Origin: Kofleriaceae bacterium
Lineage (GTDB): Bacteria > Myxococcota_A > Polyangia > Haliangiales > Haliangiaceae
Reading direction: 5' to 3'
NCBI GenBank assembly: GCA_020633495.1
Contig: JACKDR010000011.1
Span: 186,001-250,000 of the forward strand
Length of the DNA: 64,000 bases
The position numbers and the translations under genes were made by a program. Under the pieces are notes generated by a model. It worked only from the letters and a program-made list of their open reading frames with translations, had not been told where the DNA came from and searched no databases. Positions 43,368 to 52,504 of the stretch are shown here, in pieces (positions within the stretch are counted from its first letter, which is position 1; the number at the start of each line of letters is the position of its first letter).

Positions 43368-44267
43368 ATGTCGCTGCCCCGTGAAGTCCTCCCCGGCCGG
43401 ACGTACATGCTCACGCGCCGCTGTACGCAGCGGCAGCTGCTGCTGCGACCCGACAAGGTGACCAACGAGACGTTCCTGTATTGCCTGGCCGAGGCGGCGA
43501 ACCGGTACGACGTGCGCATCGTGCTGCCCGTGGTGATGTCCAACCACCACCACACGGTCGTGTACGACCGCGACGGACGCGCCATCGAGTTCATGGAGCA
43601 CTTCCACAAGATGCTCGCGAAGGCGCAGAACGCGCACCGCGGGCGCCGGGAGAACCTGTGGTCCAGCGAGCCGCCGTGCCTGGTGCAGCTCGTCGAGGTC
43701 GACGACGTGCTCGACAAGCTGGTGTACGTGGCGACCAACCCGGTGAAGGCGGGGCTGGTGGAGCGGGCGCATCACTGGCCGGGCGTGCACGGGCTCGCCG
43801 CGCTGCTGAACCGGAAGGAGATCGTGGTGCGGCGGCCCAAGCAGTTCTTCCGCGCCGGCGGGTCGATGCCGGAAGAGGTCACGCTCGAGCTCGGCCTGCC
43901 TCCCGACATCGAGGACGTCGATGCCTTCCTGTGCGCGCTGCGCGAGCGGGTGACGGCGGAGGAGGAGCGGCTGGCGACTGAACGCCGCCGCGCCGGGCGT
44001 GGCGTGCTCGGGCGTCGTGGCGTGCTGCAGCAGGACTGGCGGAGCCGGCCGACGAGCCACGGCCCGCGGCGTGGGCTGCGTCCGCGAGTGGCCGCGCGCA
44101 GTGTGTGGGCGCGCGTCGAGGCGCTGCAGCGCAACCGCGCGTTCATCGACGCGTACCGGGCGGCGCGGGCGGCGTGGCTGGCGGGCCTGTCCGTGGTGTT
44201 CCCTCCCGGGACCTACTGGCTGCGCCGCTTCGCCAGCGTCGTCGTCGCCGAGCCTCCGCGAGCCTAG
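43368..44267 (+). CDS. REP-associated tyrosine transposase (Y1, HUH family)
   Basis: 299 residues. N-terminus MSLPREVLPGRTYMLTRRCTQRQLLL, then YDVRIVLPVVMSNHHHTVV with the HUH metal-binding histidines, FMEHFHKMLAKAQNAHRGRRENLW, and the catalytic Tyr region DKLVYVATNPVKAGLVERAHHWPG. This matches RAYT proteins of the IS200/IS605-like Y1 transposases that mobilise REP sequences. The C-terminal 120 residues are Arg-rich and specific. ATG 43368 overlaps a TACGAT box at 43364; the true start could be the ATG at 43407, though homology begins before it. Neighbouring repeat arrays on both sides are the expected partners. Confidence 0.85.
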   Translation: MSLPREVLPGRTYMLTRRCTQRQLLLRPDKVTNETFLYCLAEAANRYDVRIVLPVVMSNHHHTVVYDRDGRAIEFMEHFHKMLAKAQNAHRGRRENLWSSEPPCLVQLVEVDDVLDKLVYVATNPVKAGLVERAHHWPGVHGLAALLNRKEIVVRRPKQFFRAGGSMPEEVTLELGLPPDIEDVDAFLCALRERVTAEEERLATERRRAGRGVLGRRGVLQQDWRSRPTSHGPRRGLRPRVAARSVWARVEALQRNRAFIDAYRAARAAWLAGLSVVFPPGTYWLRRFASVVVAEPPRA

Positions 44268-44406
44268 CCTCGGTCGGCTCGGCACTCGCGCGCGCCCGAT
44301 GGGCGCGCGCCGTCGCGGCGTGGGAGAGGCCTTGCGCGGCGCGAGGGCCGCGCTGGCTACTGTCACCCTGTGGCACCGCCGACGAAGGCTTGCCACCGGT
44401 CCCCCT

Positions 44407-44574
44407 CGCGGAAACCCCGGTACGGTTGCGGTCCGCGAGGGCGTGCGGAGCGTCCGGTCTGTTGCCCCTCGCGGAGACCCCGCCTCGCGGAACCCCCGGT
44501 CCGTTGCCCGCGGTCCGCTGCCCGTTCGCGGAAACCCCGGTCTGTCGCACCTTGCCCCTCGCGGAAACCCCGGT
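44407..44574. repeat. REP-like repeats right of the transposase, five copies
   Basis: CGCGGAAACCCCGGT occurs at 44407, 44527 and 44560, with variants at 44470 (CGCGGAGACCCCGC) and 44485 (CGCGGAACCCCCGGT). The GGGGTT core on the complementary strand is shared with the left array. No gene fits in 44268-44655. Confidence 0.8.
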
Positions 44575-44641
44575 CTGTTGCTCCCGGCGACGCCGATGAC
44601 CTGATCGCGTGGCGCCGCCGGGCGACGCGCCGCCCCGGGTG

Positions 44642-44647
44642 TATCGT
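44642..44647 (+). promoter_or_regulatory. -10-like TATCGT
   Basis: TATCGT ends 8 nt before the sulfatase ATG at 44656. Confidence 0.45.
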
Positions 44648-44655
44648 CGCGGCGC

Positions 44656-46920
44656 ATGCCGGCAGGCCGCCACGCCTCCGAAGCGCCGCCCGATCTGGTC
44701 GTCCTGCTCACCGATCAGGAGCGGGCAGCGCCGGCCTACGAGCCACGCGAGATCGCGCGGTGGCGAGACCGGGCGCTGCCGGCGCGGCGCTGGTTCGACG
44801 ACCACGGCGTCGGCTTCGCGCGCCACTACGTCGGCGCCACCGCGTGCACGCCCAGCCGCCCCACCCTGCTCACCGGACACTACCCCGACGTCCACGGGGT
44901 CACCCAGACCACGGGCCTGGCCAAGCACGCCGGCGACCCGCGGGTCCGCTGGCTCCGCCCGGGCGAGGTCCCGACGCTCGGCCACTTCCTGCGCGCCGCC
45001 GGCTACGACACCCACTACGACGGCAAGTGGCACGTCTCCGACGCCGACCTCCGCGTCGACGGCGCGCCGCTGGCGACCAACGACGACGACGGCCGCGTCC
45101 TCGACGGCAACGTCGCCCGCTACGTGCGCGCCGCGCCGCTGGCGCCGTTCGGCTTCGACGGCTGGGTCGGCCCCGAGCCCCACGGCGCCGCGCGCCGCGA
45201 CAGCGGCCTGGTGCGAGATCGCCTGATCGCCGATCGCGTGGTGCGGTGGCTCGACACGCGCAACGCCCGCCGCGCCGCCGGCGATCGCGACGCCGCGCGG
45301 CCGTTCTTGCTGGTGGTCAGCTTCGTCAACCCGCACGACATCGTGTTCTGGCCGGCGTGGGCGCTGCGCCGACCGCTGCCGCCCGACCCGCTCGATCCGC
45401 CGACGCCGCCGGAGGCGCCGACCCAGCACGAGGAGCTCCTCGACAAGCCGGCGACCCAGGCCGCGTTCCGCGACGCCTACTTCGGCATGTACGGCCCGCC
45501 GCCGCTGATCCGCGCCAGCTACGAGCGGTTCGCCGCCGCGTACCGCCGGACCTACCTGCGCCTGCACCTCGAGGTCGACCGGCAGATCGACCGCGTGCGT
45601 CGCGCCGTGCTGGCCGGACCGCGCGCCGACCACAGCGTCCTGGTGCTGACCAGCGATCACGGCGAGCTGCTCGGCGCCCACGGCGGCATGCACCAGAAAT
45701 GGGGAAATCTCTACGACGAGGCCATCCGGGTGCCGTTCGTGATCGCGCACACCGGCGGCCTCGGTCGCCAGGGCGTCCGCGTCGGCGACGTCGCCACCAG
45801 CCACGTCGATCTGCTGCCGACGCTGCTCGGCTTCGCCGGCGCCGACGAGGCCGCGCTGCGCGACCAGCTGCGCGCCAGCCACACCGAGGTCCATCCGCTG
45901 CCCGGCGTCGACCTGTCGCCGCTGGTGCGCGGCGAGCCGACCGGACACCTGGCGGCGCGCGCCGTCTACGTCATGACCCGCGACCTCGTCGCCGAGGGCG
46001 CCGACGGCCGCCCGATGGGCGCGCGCGCCCTCGGCCTGCCCCACGTCCCCGCCGCGGCGCGCATGCCGGTACCGGCCCACGTCGCGACCAACCTCGAGGC
46101 CATCGTCGCTCGCCCGCCGCGCGGCGCCGTGGACGACGCCCAGGCCGCCCACCTGTGGAAGCTGGTGCGCACCTTCGACGATCCCGCGACCTGGACGACG
46201 CCGGGCGTGCGCACGCTCGCCGCCACCGGGCTCGGCGGCGACGTCTACCGCCACACGCCCATCCCCGACGCGTGGGAGCTCTACGACCTCGACGCCGACC
46301 CGGCCGAGGCCAACAACCGCGCCGACGACGGTGACGCGGCGGCGGTGCGCGCGTGGATGCAGTCCCGGCTGGTCGAGGAGCGCGCCCGCGCGGTGCCGCC
46401 GCGTCACACGCCGTGGCCGTACCACGCCAGCGCCGACGGCGCGGACGACGACGACACGCCCCGCGCACCTGGCCCCGGCGCGACCTGGCTGCGGCGCCGC
46501 GCCGTGGTGACGCTGTCGCCCGCGCAGGTGTGGACGCGCCTCGCCGACTTCGGCGCGATCGCGCGCTGGTTCGACGACGCCAGCCACAGCAGCCTGCTCA
46601 CCGCCAAGGGCTCCGGCGAGGGCGCCCGCCGCCGCGTCCAGCTGCCGGCGGTGACCTTGGTCGAGACCGTCGTCGTCTGGGAGCCCGGCCGCGCGCTCGC
46701 CTACGACGTCGTCGGGCTGCCGCCCATCGTCAAGGCCGCGCGCAACCGCTGGGACCTGACGCCGGCCGGCGTCGGCACGCGCGTCGAGCTCACGATGGAG
46801 CTCGAGCTCGCCGCCGGCGCGCTCGGCCGGCTCGCCTACAAGGTCGCGCTCGGCCGGGTCTTCGCCCGCAGCGCCGAGCGCCTGCTACGCGCCTTCGTTG
46901 CCGGCCTGCCCGCGCGCTGA
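44656..46920 (+). CDS. sulfatase fused to an SRPBCC domain
   Basis: 754 residues. Residues about 10-500 are a type I sulfatase: N-terminal metal ligand in PDLVVLLTDQERA, formylglycine signature CTPSR (Cys is converted to formylglycine), GKWHVSD and TSDHGELLGAHGG for the metal and sulfate site, PFVIAHTGG, and WELYDLDADPAEANN near the end. After about residue 600 an SRPBCC (START-like) domain follows: TLSPAQVWTRLADFGAIARWFDDASHS ... VTLVETVVVWEPGRALAYDVVGLPPIVKAARNRWDLTPAGVGTRVELTMELEL. The fusion suggests hydrolysis of a hydrophobic sulfate or phosphonate ester bound by the START-like cavity. There is no signal peptide, so it is cytoplasmic. Confidence 0.88.
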   Translation: MPAGRHASEAPPDLVVLLTDQERAAPAYEPREIARWRDRALPARRWFDDHGVGFARHYVGATACTPSRPTLLTGHYPDVHGVTQTTGLAKHAGDPRVRWLRPGEVPTLGHFLRAAGYDTHYDGKWHVSDADLRVDGAPLATNDDDGRVLDGNVARYVRAAPLAPFGFDGWVGPEPHGAARRDSGLVRDRLIADRVVRWLDTRNARRAAGDRDAARPFLLVVSFVNPHDIVFWPAWALRRPLPPDPLDPPTPPEAPTQHEELLDKPATQAAFRDAYFGMYGPPPLIRASYERFAAAYRRTYLRLHLEVDRQIDRVRRAVLAGPRADHSVLVLTSDHGELLGAHGGMHQKWGNLYDEAIRVPFVIAHTGGLGRQGVRVGDVATSHVDLLPTLLGFAGADEAALRDQLRASHTEVHPLPGVDLSPLVRGEPTGHLAARAVYVMTRDLVAEGADGRPMGARALGLPHVPAAARMPVPAHVATNLEAIVARPPRGAVDDAQAAHLWKLVRTFDDPATWTTPGVRTLAATGLGGDVYRHTPIPDAWELYDLDADPAEANNRADDGDAAAVRAWMQSRLVEERARAVPPRHTPWPYHASADGADDDDTPRAPGPGATWLRRRAVVTLSPAQVWTRLADFGAIARWFDDASHSSLLTAKGSGEGARRRVQLPAVTLVETVVVWEPGRALAYDVVGLPPIVKAARNRWDLTPAGVGTRVELTMELELAAGALGRLAYKVALGRVFARSAERLLRAFVAGLPAR

Positions 46921-46980
46921 TCCCGGCCCCGGGCAGGCCGCGCGGCCGGCTCGAACCTGGGGAAGTGGGGCACGAAGGGC

Positions 46981-47165
46981 ACCGGGACCAACCCCGGAGC
47001 GCTCGGAGCAGCAACCCCGGAGCGCTCGGGACAGCAGCCCCAGCCACCGGGACCAACCCCGGAGCGCTCGGGACAGCAGCCCCAGCCACCGGGACCAACC
47101 GCGGGGCGCTCGGGGCCAACCCTGGAGGGCACCGGGGCCAACCCTGGAGCACTCGGGGCAGCAGG
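46981..47165. repeat. short repeats of the AACCCCGGAG type, left of IS21
   Basis: Imperfect units containing AACCCCGGAGCGCTCGG and CAGC alternate with a longer unit ending CCAGCCACCGGGACC, which occurs twice. The array continues beyond the insertion sequence. The 60 nt from 46921 holds nothing recognisable. Confidence 0.8.
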
Positions 47166-47225
47166 TGTCAAGCGCCACTAAGAACTGACCCCCGAACGCC
47201 ACCAAAACTGACCCCGCCCAAGTGT

Positions 47226-48002
47226 TCAGCGGTTGGTGTTGTTCGAGCCGAGGAGACCGGCTCGCTTCTTCTGCTTGAGGCGGAAGCTGTCGCCCTGGAT
47301 TACCAGGACGTGGCTATGGTGGAGCACGCGGTCGAGGACGGCCGAGGCGATCATCTCGTCGCCGAAGACGTGTCCCCACTGCGTGATGGTTTGGTTGGTG
47401 GTGATGAGCATGCTGCCGCGCTCGTAGCGACGGCTGACGAGCTGGAAGAACAGGTTGGCGGTGTGCTTCTCCAGCGGCAGGTAGCCGAGTTCGTCGACGA
47501 CGAGCAGCTTGGGCTTGGCGTAGAAGGCGATCTGGTCGGCGAGCTTTCCTTCCTGCTGGGCCTTGGCCAGCGTTGCGAGGAGTGCCGTCGCGGTGACGAA
47601 CAAGACCGAGTGGCCGGCCTCGACGACGGCGCGCCCAAGCGCGATCGCGAGATGCGTCTTGCCGACGCCCGGCGGACCGAACAGCAGGACGTTCTCGGCA
47701 CCGACGACGAAACGGCCGGTGGCGAGCTCGCGGACGAGCTTGGCGTCGACGGACGGCTGGAACTTGAAGTCGAACTCCTCGAGCGTCTTGATGGTCGGGA
47801 AGTGCGCGATCTGGATCCCCATCGCGACGCGCTTCTTCTGCTTGGCCTCCGTCTCCTCGGCGAGCAGCTGGTCGAGGAAGTCGAGGTAGGTCGGCTCGCC
47901 GCGCGCGGCTGCCGACAGGAGGCCGTCGAGTCGCTGCGCAACCGCGCTGAGCCGCAGCCTGATGAGCCGCTCCTCGACGCGCGCTCGGACGAGCTCGCTC
48001 AC
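47226..48002 (-). CDS. istB: IS21 transposase helper ATPase
   Basis: 258 residues. AAA+ ATPase related to DnaC: Walker A LLFGPPGVGKTHLAIAL, Walker B KLLVVDELGYLPL, and the segment FFQLVSRRYERGSMLITTNQTITQWGHVFGD with the sensor region. IstB loads target DNA for IstA in IS21 transposition. The GTG start at 48002 overlaps the istA stop by 4 nt (GTGA), typical of the pair. The sequence is complete. Confidence 0.95.
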   Translation of the reverse strand: MSELVRARVEERLIRLRLSAVAQRLDGLLSAAARGEPTYLDFLDQLLAEETEAKQKKRVAMGIQIAHFPTIKTLEEFDFKFQPSVDAKLVRELATGRFVVGAENVLLFGPPGVGKTHLAIALGRAVVEAGHSVLFVTATALLATLAKAQQEGKLADQIAFYAKPKLLVVDELGYLPLEKHTANLFFQLVSRRYERGSMLITTNQTITQWGHVFGDEMIASAVLDRVLHHSHVLVIQGDSFRLKQKKRAGLLGSNNTNR

Positions 48003-49264
48003 GAGGCACCTCCGATGGCGTCCGCGTAGACGTCGAGACTGCGGGTCAGCGGCGACCGTGATGGCGACTCGTCGTCGTCATGCGCCCTGTAGAGGCCGTC
48101 GAGGTGCCGCGGGTTGACCACACGCTGATGTGGTTCGCGCACGCGCCGATGACGCGCGATCTCGATCCGCCCATCGAAGACGACGACCTCGTCGTCGCCG
48201 ACGAGCACGTCGACGGTGCGCCTCACGAACGCGTGCGGCACGCTGTAGCGCACCGTCTCGACATCCACGAAACAGTCGGTCGCGACGCGGCGCGAGACAC
48301 GTCGTTCGCGAACGCGCAGCGTCGGCGACGGCAGTGGCCGCAGTGCTCCTCGCTCGTCGCGTTCGAAGCGCACGATCGGCTGCTCGTGCGTCGTGCCGTG
48401 GATGCGGCGGTCAGCTTCGACCATCCACCGCGCGAGGTGCGCGTCGAGCTCGGCGAAGCTGGCGAACGCGAGCCCGGCGATCGCGTTTCGCTTGACGTAG
48501 CCGACGCCCGACTCGGTCTTGCCTTTCGTGCGTGCCCGGTACGGGCGGCACGCCGACACCTCGACGCCCCAGTCGCGGCAGAACGCAGCGAAGGCGGGGT
48601 GGACGCGGGCCGTGTTGGTGTCGCGGTCGTGTCCGACGACGAGCGCACCGGCGCGGTCGATCAAGATGCGCTGCGTGACACCGCCGAAGGCGCGGAACGC
48701 GCCGGCGAGGCCTTCTCGCCAGTCGTCCTGGCGCTGGCTCAGCGACGCACGGACGAAGATGCGACGCGAGTACCCGAGCACCCCGACAAAGAAGAACACG
48801 CGCGTCCGCACGCCGGCGATCTCGACCCACTTCTCGCCGAAGTCGATCTGGGTTTGGTGCCCGGGCGCGGTCTCGAATCGGACCGTCGCGAGCTCGGTGG
48901 CTCGCTTCGCCTGACGATGCGGCGCCAGCGTTCGCTGCAGCGTACGCAGCGGCACGACGACCTCCCGCTCCGCCAGCAGGCGCCGAACGACCACGGCGTT
49001 GCCCTCCGCAGGACCGTCGAGGAGCGCACGTGCCGCGGCCTCTTGGTCGGCGTCGAGCGTCCGCGCACCGGGCCGCACCTGTCTCTCCGCGGCGTCGCCT
49101 TCGCGCAGGTAGCGCCGCACGCTGTTGCGCGCGGCGCCAACCTCGCGGGCGATTCGCTTGGTGCCCCAGCCCATCCGGCGTAGCAGCCGGATCCGCGACA
49201 CGACTTCAGGATCCAACATCGGGACGACCATCGCCCCGGACCTGCTTCCTAGCGTCTTTTCCAT
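47999..49264 (-). CDS. istA: IS21 DDE transposase
   Basis: 421 residues. N-terminal helix-turn-helix (RMGWGTKRIAREVGAARNSVRRYLRE), then an RNase-H-like catalytic core: first Asp in QIDFGEKW, second in ILIDRAGALVVG, Glu in KGKTESGVGYVKRNA. The C-terminal part (SVPHAFVRRTVDVLVGDDEVVVFDGRIEIARHRRV) is the beta-rich Mu/IstA C-domain. It catalyses strand transfer of the element with IstB. The IDR in place of the usual IDN at the second Asp is a minor variation. Start at ATG 49264, 20 nt inside the right inverted-repeat region. Confidence 0.94.
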   Translation of the reverse strand: MEKTLGSRSGAMVVPMLDPEVVSRIRLLRRMGWGTKRIAREVGAARNSVRRYLREGDAAERQVRPGARTLDADQEAAARALLDGPAEGNAVVVRRLLAEREVVVPLRTLQRTLAPHRQAKRATELATVRFETAPGHQTQIDFGEKWVEIAGVRTRVFFFVGVLGYSRRIFVRASLSQRQDDWREGLAGAFRAFGGVTQRILIDRAGALVVGHDRDTNTARVHPAFAAFCRDWGVEVSACRPYRARTKGKTESGVGYVKRNAIAGLAFASFAELDAHLARWMVEADRRIHGTTHEQPIVRFERDERGALRPLPSPTLRVRERRVSRRVATDCFVDVETVRYSVPHAFVRRTVDVLVGDDEVVVFDGRIEIARHRRVREPHQRVVNPRHLDGLYRAHDDDESPSRSPLTRSLDVYADAIGGAS

Positions 49265-49431
49265 GGGTTACCCCCGTCCGGGCGGGGGTCAGAATTAGTG
49301 GCGCGAGGGGGTCAGTTTACGTGGCGCCTGACAGCAGGAGCCTTCGGAGCAGCCCCGGAGCGTCCGGAAACAGCCGGAACAGTAACCCCGGAGCGACGGG
49401 GGGGCGCGGGAGCGATCGGGGGGCGCGCACC

Positions 49432-49626
49432 GGAGCGCTCGGCGCAGCAACCCCGGAGGGCTCGGCGCAGCAACCCCGGAGGGCTCGGCGCTGCAACCCC
49501 GGAGCGATCGGCGCAGCAACCCCGGAGGGCTCGGCGCTGCAACCCCGGAGGGCTCGGCGCAGCAACCCCGGAGGGCTCGGCGCTGCAACCCCGGAGGCCT
49601 CGGCGCAGCAACCCCGGAGCGATCGG
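49432..49626. repeat. 23-bp tandem repeat, eight full copies
   Basis: Units of 23 nt such as GGAGGGCTCGGCGCAGCAAC (plus CCC) run head to tail from 49432, with variants GGAGCGATCGG and CTGC in place of CAGC, then a partial copy. Because 23 is not a multiple of three, open readings exist in several frames, but they look spurious. Similar units lie left of the IS21 element. The gap 49334-49729 holds no gene. Confidence 0.93.
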
Positions 49627-49686
49627 GGTGGACGGAGGTCGCCGGATTTGCTGGGGCCTAAAACTGTACACGCGTATAGCTACTGA

Positions 49687-49692
49687 TACGAT
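49687..49692 (+). promoter_or_regulatory. -10-like TACGAT of the helicase operon
   Basis: TACGAT follows an unusually AT-rich stretch (CTGTACACGCGTATAGCTAC). It lies 37 nt before ATG 49730, leaving room for the AGGAG at 49719-49723. It is probably the promoter of the three-gene unit. Confidence 0.5.
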
Positions 49693-49729
49693 GCGCAGTG
49701 CCCTGTTCGACCGGGCGCAGGAGACGCGC

Positions 49730-52504
49730 ATGGCTGACGACCGCCGCAACGACGCCCTCGACCTCTCCGGCTTCCCGGGACGCGTGATCGCGACCCGGCA
49801 CGTCCCGCCGCGGCCGGCGCGCCACGCCCCGATGCCCGCGGACCTGCACCCGTCGCTGCGCGCGGCGCTGGCGCAGCGCGGGATCGACGAGCTCTACAGC
49901 CACCAGGTCGAGGCCTTCGAGGCTGCGCGCGCCGGCCGCAACGTCGTCGTCACCACCGGCACCGCCAGCGGCAAGTCGCTGGCCTACCTGCTGCCGGTGG
50001 TGCAGGCGGTGCTCGAGGATCCGTCGGCGCGGACGCTGCTGCTGTTCCCGACCAAGGCGCTGACCCAGGATCAGCTGCGCGGCGTCACCGGGCTGATCGA
50101 TCACCTGGCCGCGCGCACCGAGCCGGCGGCGCCGCGCATCGGCGCCGGGGTCTACGACGGCGACACGCCGCCCGCCGAGCGCACGCGCGTGCGCGACCGC
50201 GCCAGCCTGGTCCTGACCAACCCCGACATGCTGCACAGCGCGCTGTTGCCCAACCACGGCCGCCGCGGCTTCGCCCACCTGTTCCGCAACGTCCGCTACG
50301 TCGTGATCGACGAGCTCCACGCCTACCGCGGCGCGTTCGGCGCCCACTTCGCCAACCTCATGCGGCGGCTGTGGCGGGTATGCGCGCACCACGGCAGCAC
50401 GCCGCGCCTCCTGTGCAGCTCGGCGACGATCGCCAACGCCCGCGAGCACGCCGAGACCCTGTGCGATCGCGAGTTCGAGCTGATCGATCGCGACGGCTCG
50501 CCGTCGGCCGGCAAGGTCGTGTACTTCTGGCAGCCGCCGGCGGCCGACGACGGCACCCGGCGACCGGTCACCGGCGAGCTGGCGGCGCTGCTGCCGCACC
50601 TGATCACCGCGCGCCACCGCACGATCGCGTTCTGCCGCAGCCGCAAGGACACCGAGATCGTCCTCAAGGAGTCGCGCGATCAGCTGCGCGACGTCGCCGG
50701 CCACGACGAGGCCTACCTGCTCGCCGGCTACCGCGGCGGCTACACCCCCGAGGAGCGCCGCGCGGTCGAGCGCGCGCTGGTCGACGGCAGCCTGCTCGGC
50801 GTGGTGTCGACCAACGCGCTCGAGCTCGGCATCGACATCGGCGCGCTGCAGGTCGTGGTCCAGGCCGGCTTCCCGGGCACGCGCGCCAGCTTCTGGCAGC
50901 AGGTCGGGCGCGCCGGCCGCCGCCACGAGGTCGCGCACGCGATCGTCATCCTCGCGGTGTCGCCCACCGACCAGTTCATCGCCGAGCATCCCGACTGGCT
51001 GGTCGGCCAGCCCGCCGAGCACGCCGTCGTCGATCGCGACAACCTGGCGATCCAGCTCGCCCACGTCCGCGCCGCCGCCGCCGAGCTGCCGCTCGCGCTC
51101 GACGACGCCGCGAGCTTCCCCGACCTGGGCGAGATCGCGGTCGTCCTCGAGGACGCCGGCGAGGTCCGCGACGTCCTCGGCCGCTGGCACTGGACCGGCG
51201 GCGCGTTCCCGGCCGGCGAGGTGTCGCTGCGCAACCTCCACAACGATCGCTTCAAGGTCGTCAACCGCGGCACCGGCACGACGATCACCGAGATGAGCCG
51301 GCCCCAGGTCTACCGCGAGGGCCACCCGCGCGCGGTCTACCTGCACGACGGCGTCCAGTACCAGGTCGAGACCCTCGACCTGATCCAGCACGTCGCCACC
51401 GTCGTCGAGGTCGAGCAGAACTTCTACACCCAGCCCGACGTGCGCAGCGCGATCGACGTGCTCCTGACCCAGCAGCGGCGCGACGCCGGCCGCACCCACG
51501 CCGCGTTCGGCGACGTCCGCGTCGACGACGTCGTCGTCGGCTACAAGATGCTCGAGTTCCACAACCACCAGAACCTCGGCTACGAGGCGCTGCACGAGCC
51601 GCTGCGCCTGCAGCTCGACACCGAGGCGCTGTGGATCACCGTCCCCGAGGACGTCCTCGCGGTGCTGGGCCGCGAGCGTCAGGACGCGCTGGCGGGCATG
51701 GTCCACGCGATCACGGCGTGCGCGCGGCTGCGGACGATGGCGGAGCGCACCGATCTCTGCGGCTCCAGCTTCCACACGATCGACGAGGCGACCGGGCGAT
51801 CGAGCACCGCGCTGGTGTGCCACGACAGCCACCCGGGCGGCCTCGGCTACGCGGCGCGCGCGTTCGAGCACGTCGACGCGGTGATCGACGACGCGATCGC
51901 GCTGGTCGAGCGGTGCCGGTGTCGCGGCGGCTGCCCGGCGTGCGTCGGCAGCTGGGCCCGCGACCCGCGGCTGATCGGCTGGGCGCTGCGGCGGCTGCGC
52001 GAGGAGGCGGCGGTGCCCGACGGCGTCGGCACGGCGCGCACGGCCGACGCGGCGGACGCGCCGACGACGCCCGCGGCGGCGCGGATCCCGTGGCGCGACG
52101 TCGAGGCGCGGTGGGACGACGTCGTCGCACGGCTGGGCGCCGCCGGCGTCGACGGCGCGGCGCTGCTGGCGCGGCTGCCGCCGCGGCCAGCCCGCCAGGG
52201 CGTGCGCCTGGTGGTGCCGGTGGCGCGCGGCGGCCTGGCGCGGTGGCTCACCGCCGAGCCGGCGCGACGCCGGCTGTGGGCCGCGATCGCCGCCGAGGTC
52301 GAGGTCCCCGCCGACGGCGACCTGGTGGTCGAGGTCGGCGACGACGCCTGGGCGCGCGCGACCCGCGCCGAGATCGAGGTGCGCCGGCGCCACGACGATC
52401 TGGTCGCGGATCGTCCCGCCAGCGAGGCCGAGGCCAACCGCAAGCTGGCCGCGGGCTACCTGGTCGCCGACGACGGGCGCGCGCCCGAGGAGCCGGCGCC
52501 GTGA
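49730..52504 (+). CDS. DEAD/DEAH-box helicase with DUF1998 domain (MrfA-like)
   Basis: 924 residues. ATG 49730 is preceded by AGGAG at 6 nt. Superfamily 2 motifs: TGTASGKSLAYLLP (about 76), LLFPTKALTQDQL, NPDMLHSALLP, DELHAYRGAFG (DEAD-box variant DELH), SSATIAN, RTIAFCRSRKDTE, STNALELGIDIGALQ and WQQVGRAGRR. The C-terminal third matches DUF1998 with four zinc cysteines (CRCRGGCPAC). This is the layout of MrfA of Bacillus subtilis, which with MrfB repairs mitomycin-C damage, and of related 3'-5' helicases. The stop overlaps the next start by GTGA, so it is the first gene of an operon. Role in repair is inferred from the family. Confidence 0.9.
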   Translation: MADDRRNDALDLSGFPGRVIATRHVPPRPARHAPMPADLHPSLRAALAQRGIDELYSHQVEAFEAARAGRNVVVTTGTASGKSLAYLLPVVQAVLEDPSARTLLLFPTKALTQDQLRGVTGLIDHLAARTEPAAPRIGAGVYDGDTPPAERTRVRDRASLVLTNPDMLHSALLPNHGRRGFAHLFRNVRYVVIDELHAYRGAFGAHFANLMRRLWRVCAHHGSTPRLLCSSATIANAREHAETLCDREFELIDRDGSPSAGKVVYFWQPPAADDGTRRPVTGELAALLPHLITARHRTIAFCRSRKDTEIVLKESRDQLRDVAGHDEAYLLAGYRGGYTPEERRAVERALVDGSLLGVVSTNALELGIDIGALQVVVQAGFPGTRASFWQQVGRAGRRHEVAHAIVILAVSPTDQFIAEHPDWLVGQPAEHAVVDRDNLAIQLAHVRAAAAELPLALDDAASFPDLGEIAVVLEDAGEVRDVLGRWHWTGGAFPAGEVSLRNLHNDRFKVVNRGTGTTITEMSRPQVYREGHPRAVYLHDGVQYQVETLDLIQHVATVVEVEQNFYTQPDVRSAIDVLLTQQRRDAGRTHAAFGDVRVDDVVVGYKMLEFHNHQNLGYEALHEPLRLQLDTEALWITVPEDVLAVLGRERQDALAGMVHAITACARLRTMAERTDLCGSSFHTIDEATGRSSTALVCHDSHPGGLGYAARAFEHVDAVIDDAIALVERCRCRGGCPACVGSWARDPRLIGWALRRLREEAAVPDGVGTARTADAADAPTTPAAARIPWRDVEARWDDVVARLGAAGVDGAALLARLPPRPARQGVRLVVPVARGGLARWLTAEPARRRLWAAIAAEVEVPADGDLVVEVGDDAWARATRAEIEVRRRHDDLVADRPASEAEANRKLAAGYLVADDGRAPEEPAP

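Larger units (their letters stand above)
47166..49333. mobile_element. complete IS21-family insertion sequence
   Basis: The element begins TGTCAAGCGCCAC and its other end, read inward, begins TGTCAGGCGCCAC, so the terminal inverted repeats match except at one position over 13 nt. Each end carries two internal copies of a CGCCAC...CTGACCCC motif, as is usual for IS21. GCAGG flanks both ends directly (47161-47165 and 49334-49338), a 5-bp target duplication. It contains intact istA and istB on the minus strand. The base composition is lower in GC than its surroundings, consistent with recent arrival. Confidence 0.93.

Noticed and set aside
42909..44711. A 600-residue minus-strand frame through the RAYT region.
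   Set aside because: It consists of translated repeats (RPGFPRG type) and the complement of the transposase gene.
49432..49626. CRISPR-like array.
   Set aside because: The 23-bp units are directly adjacent with no spacers, so this is a simple tandem repeat; no cas genes are nearby.
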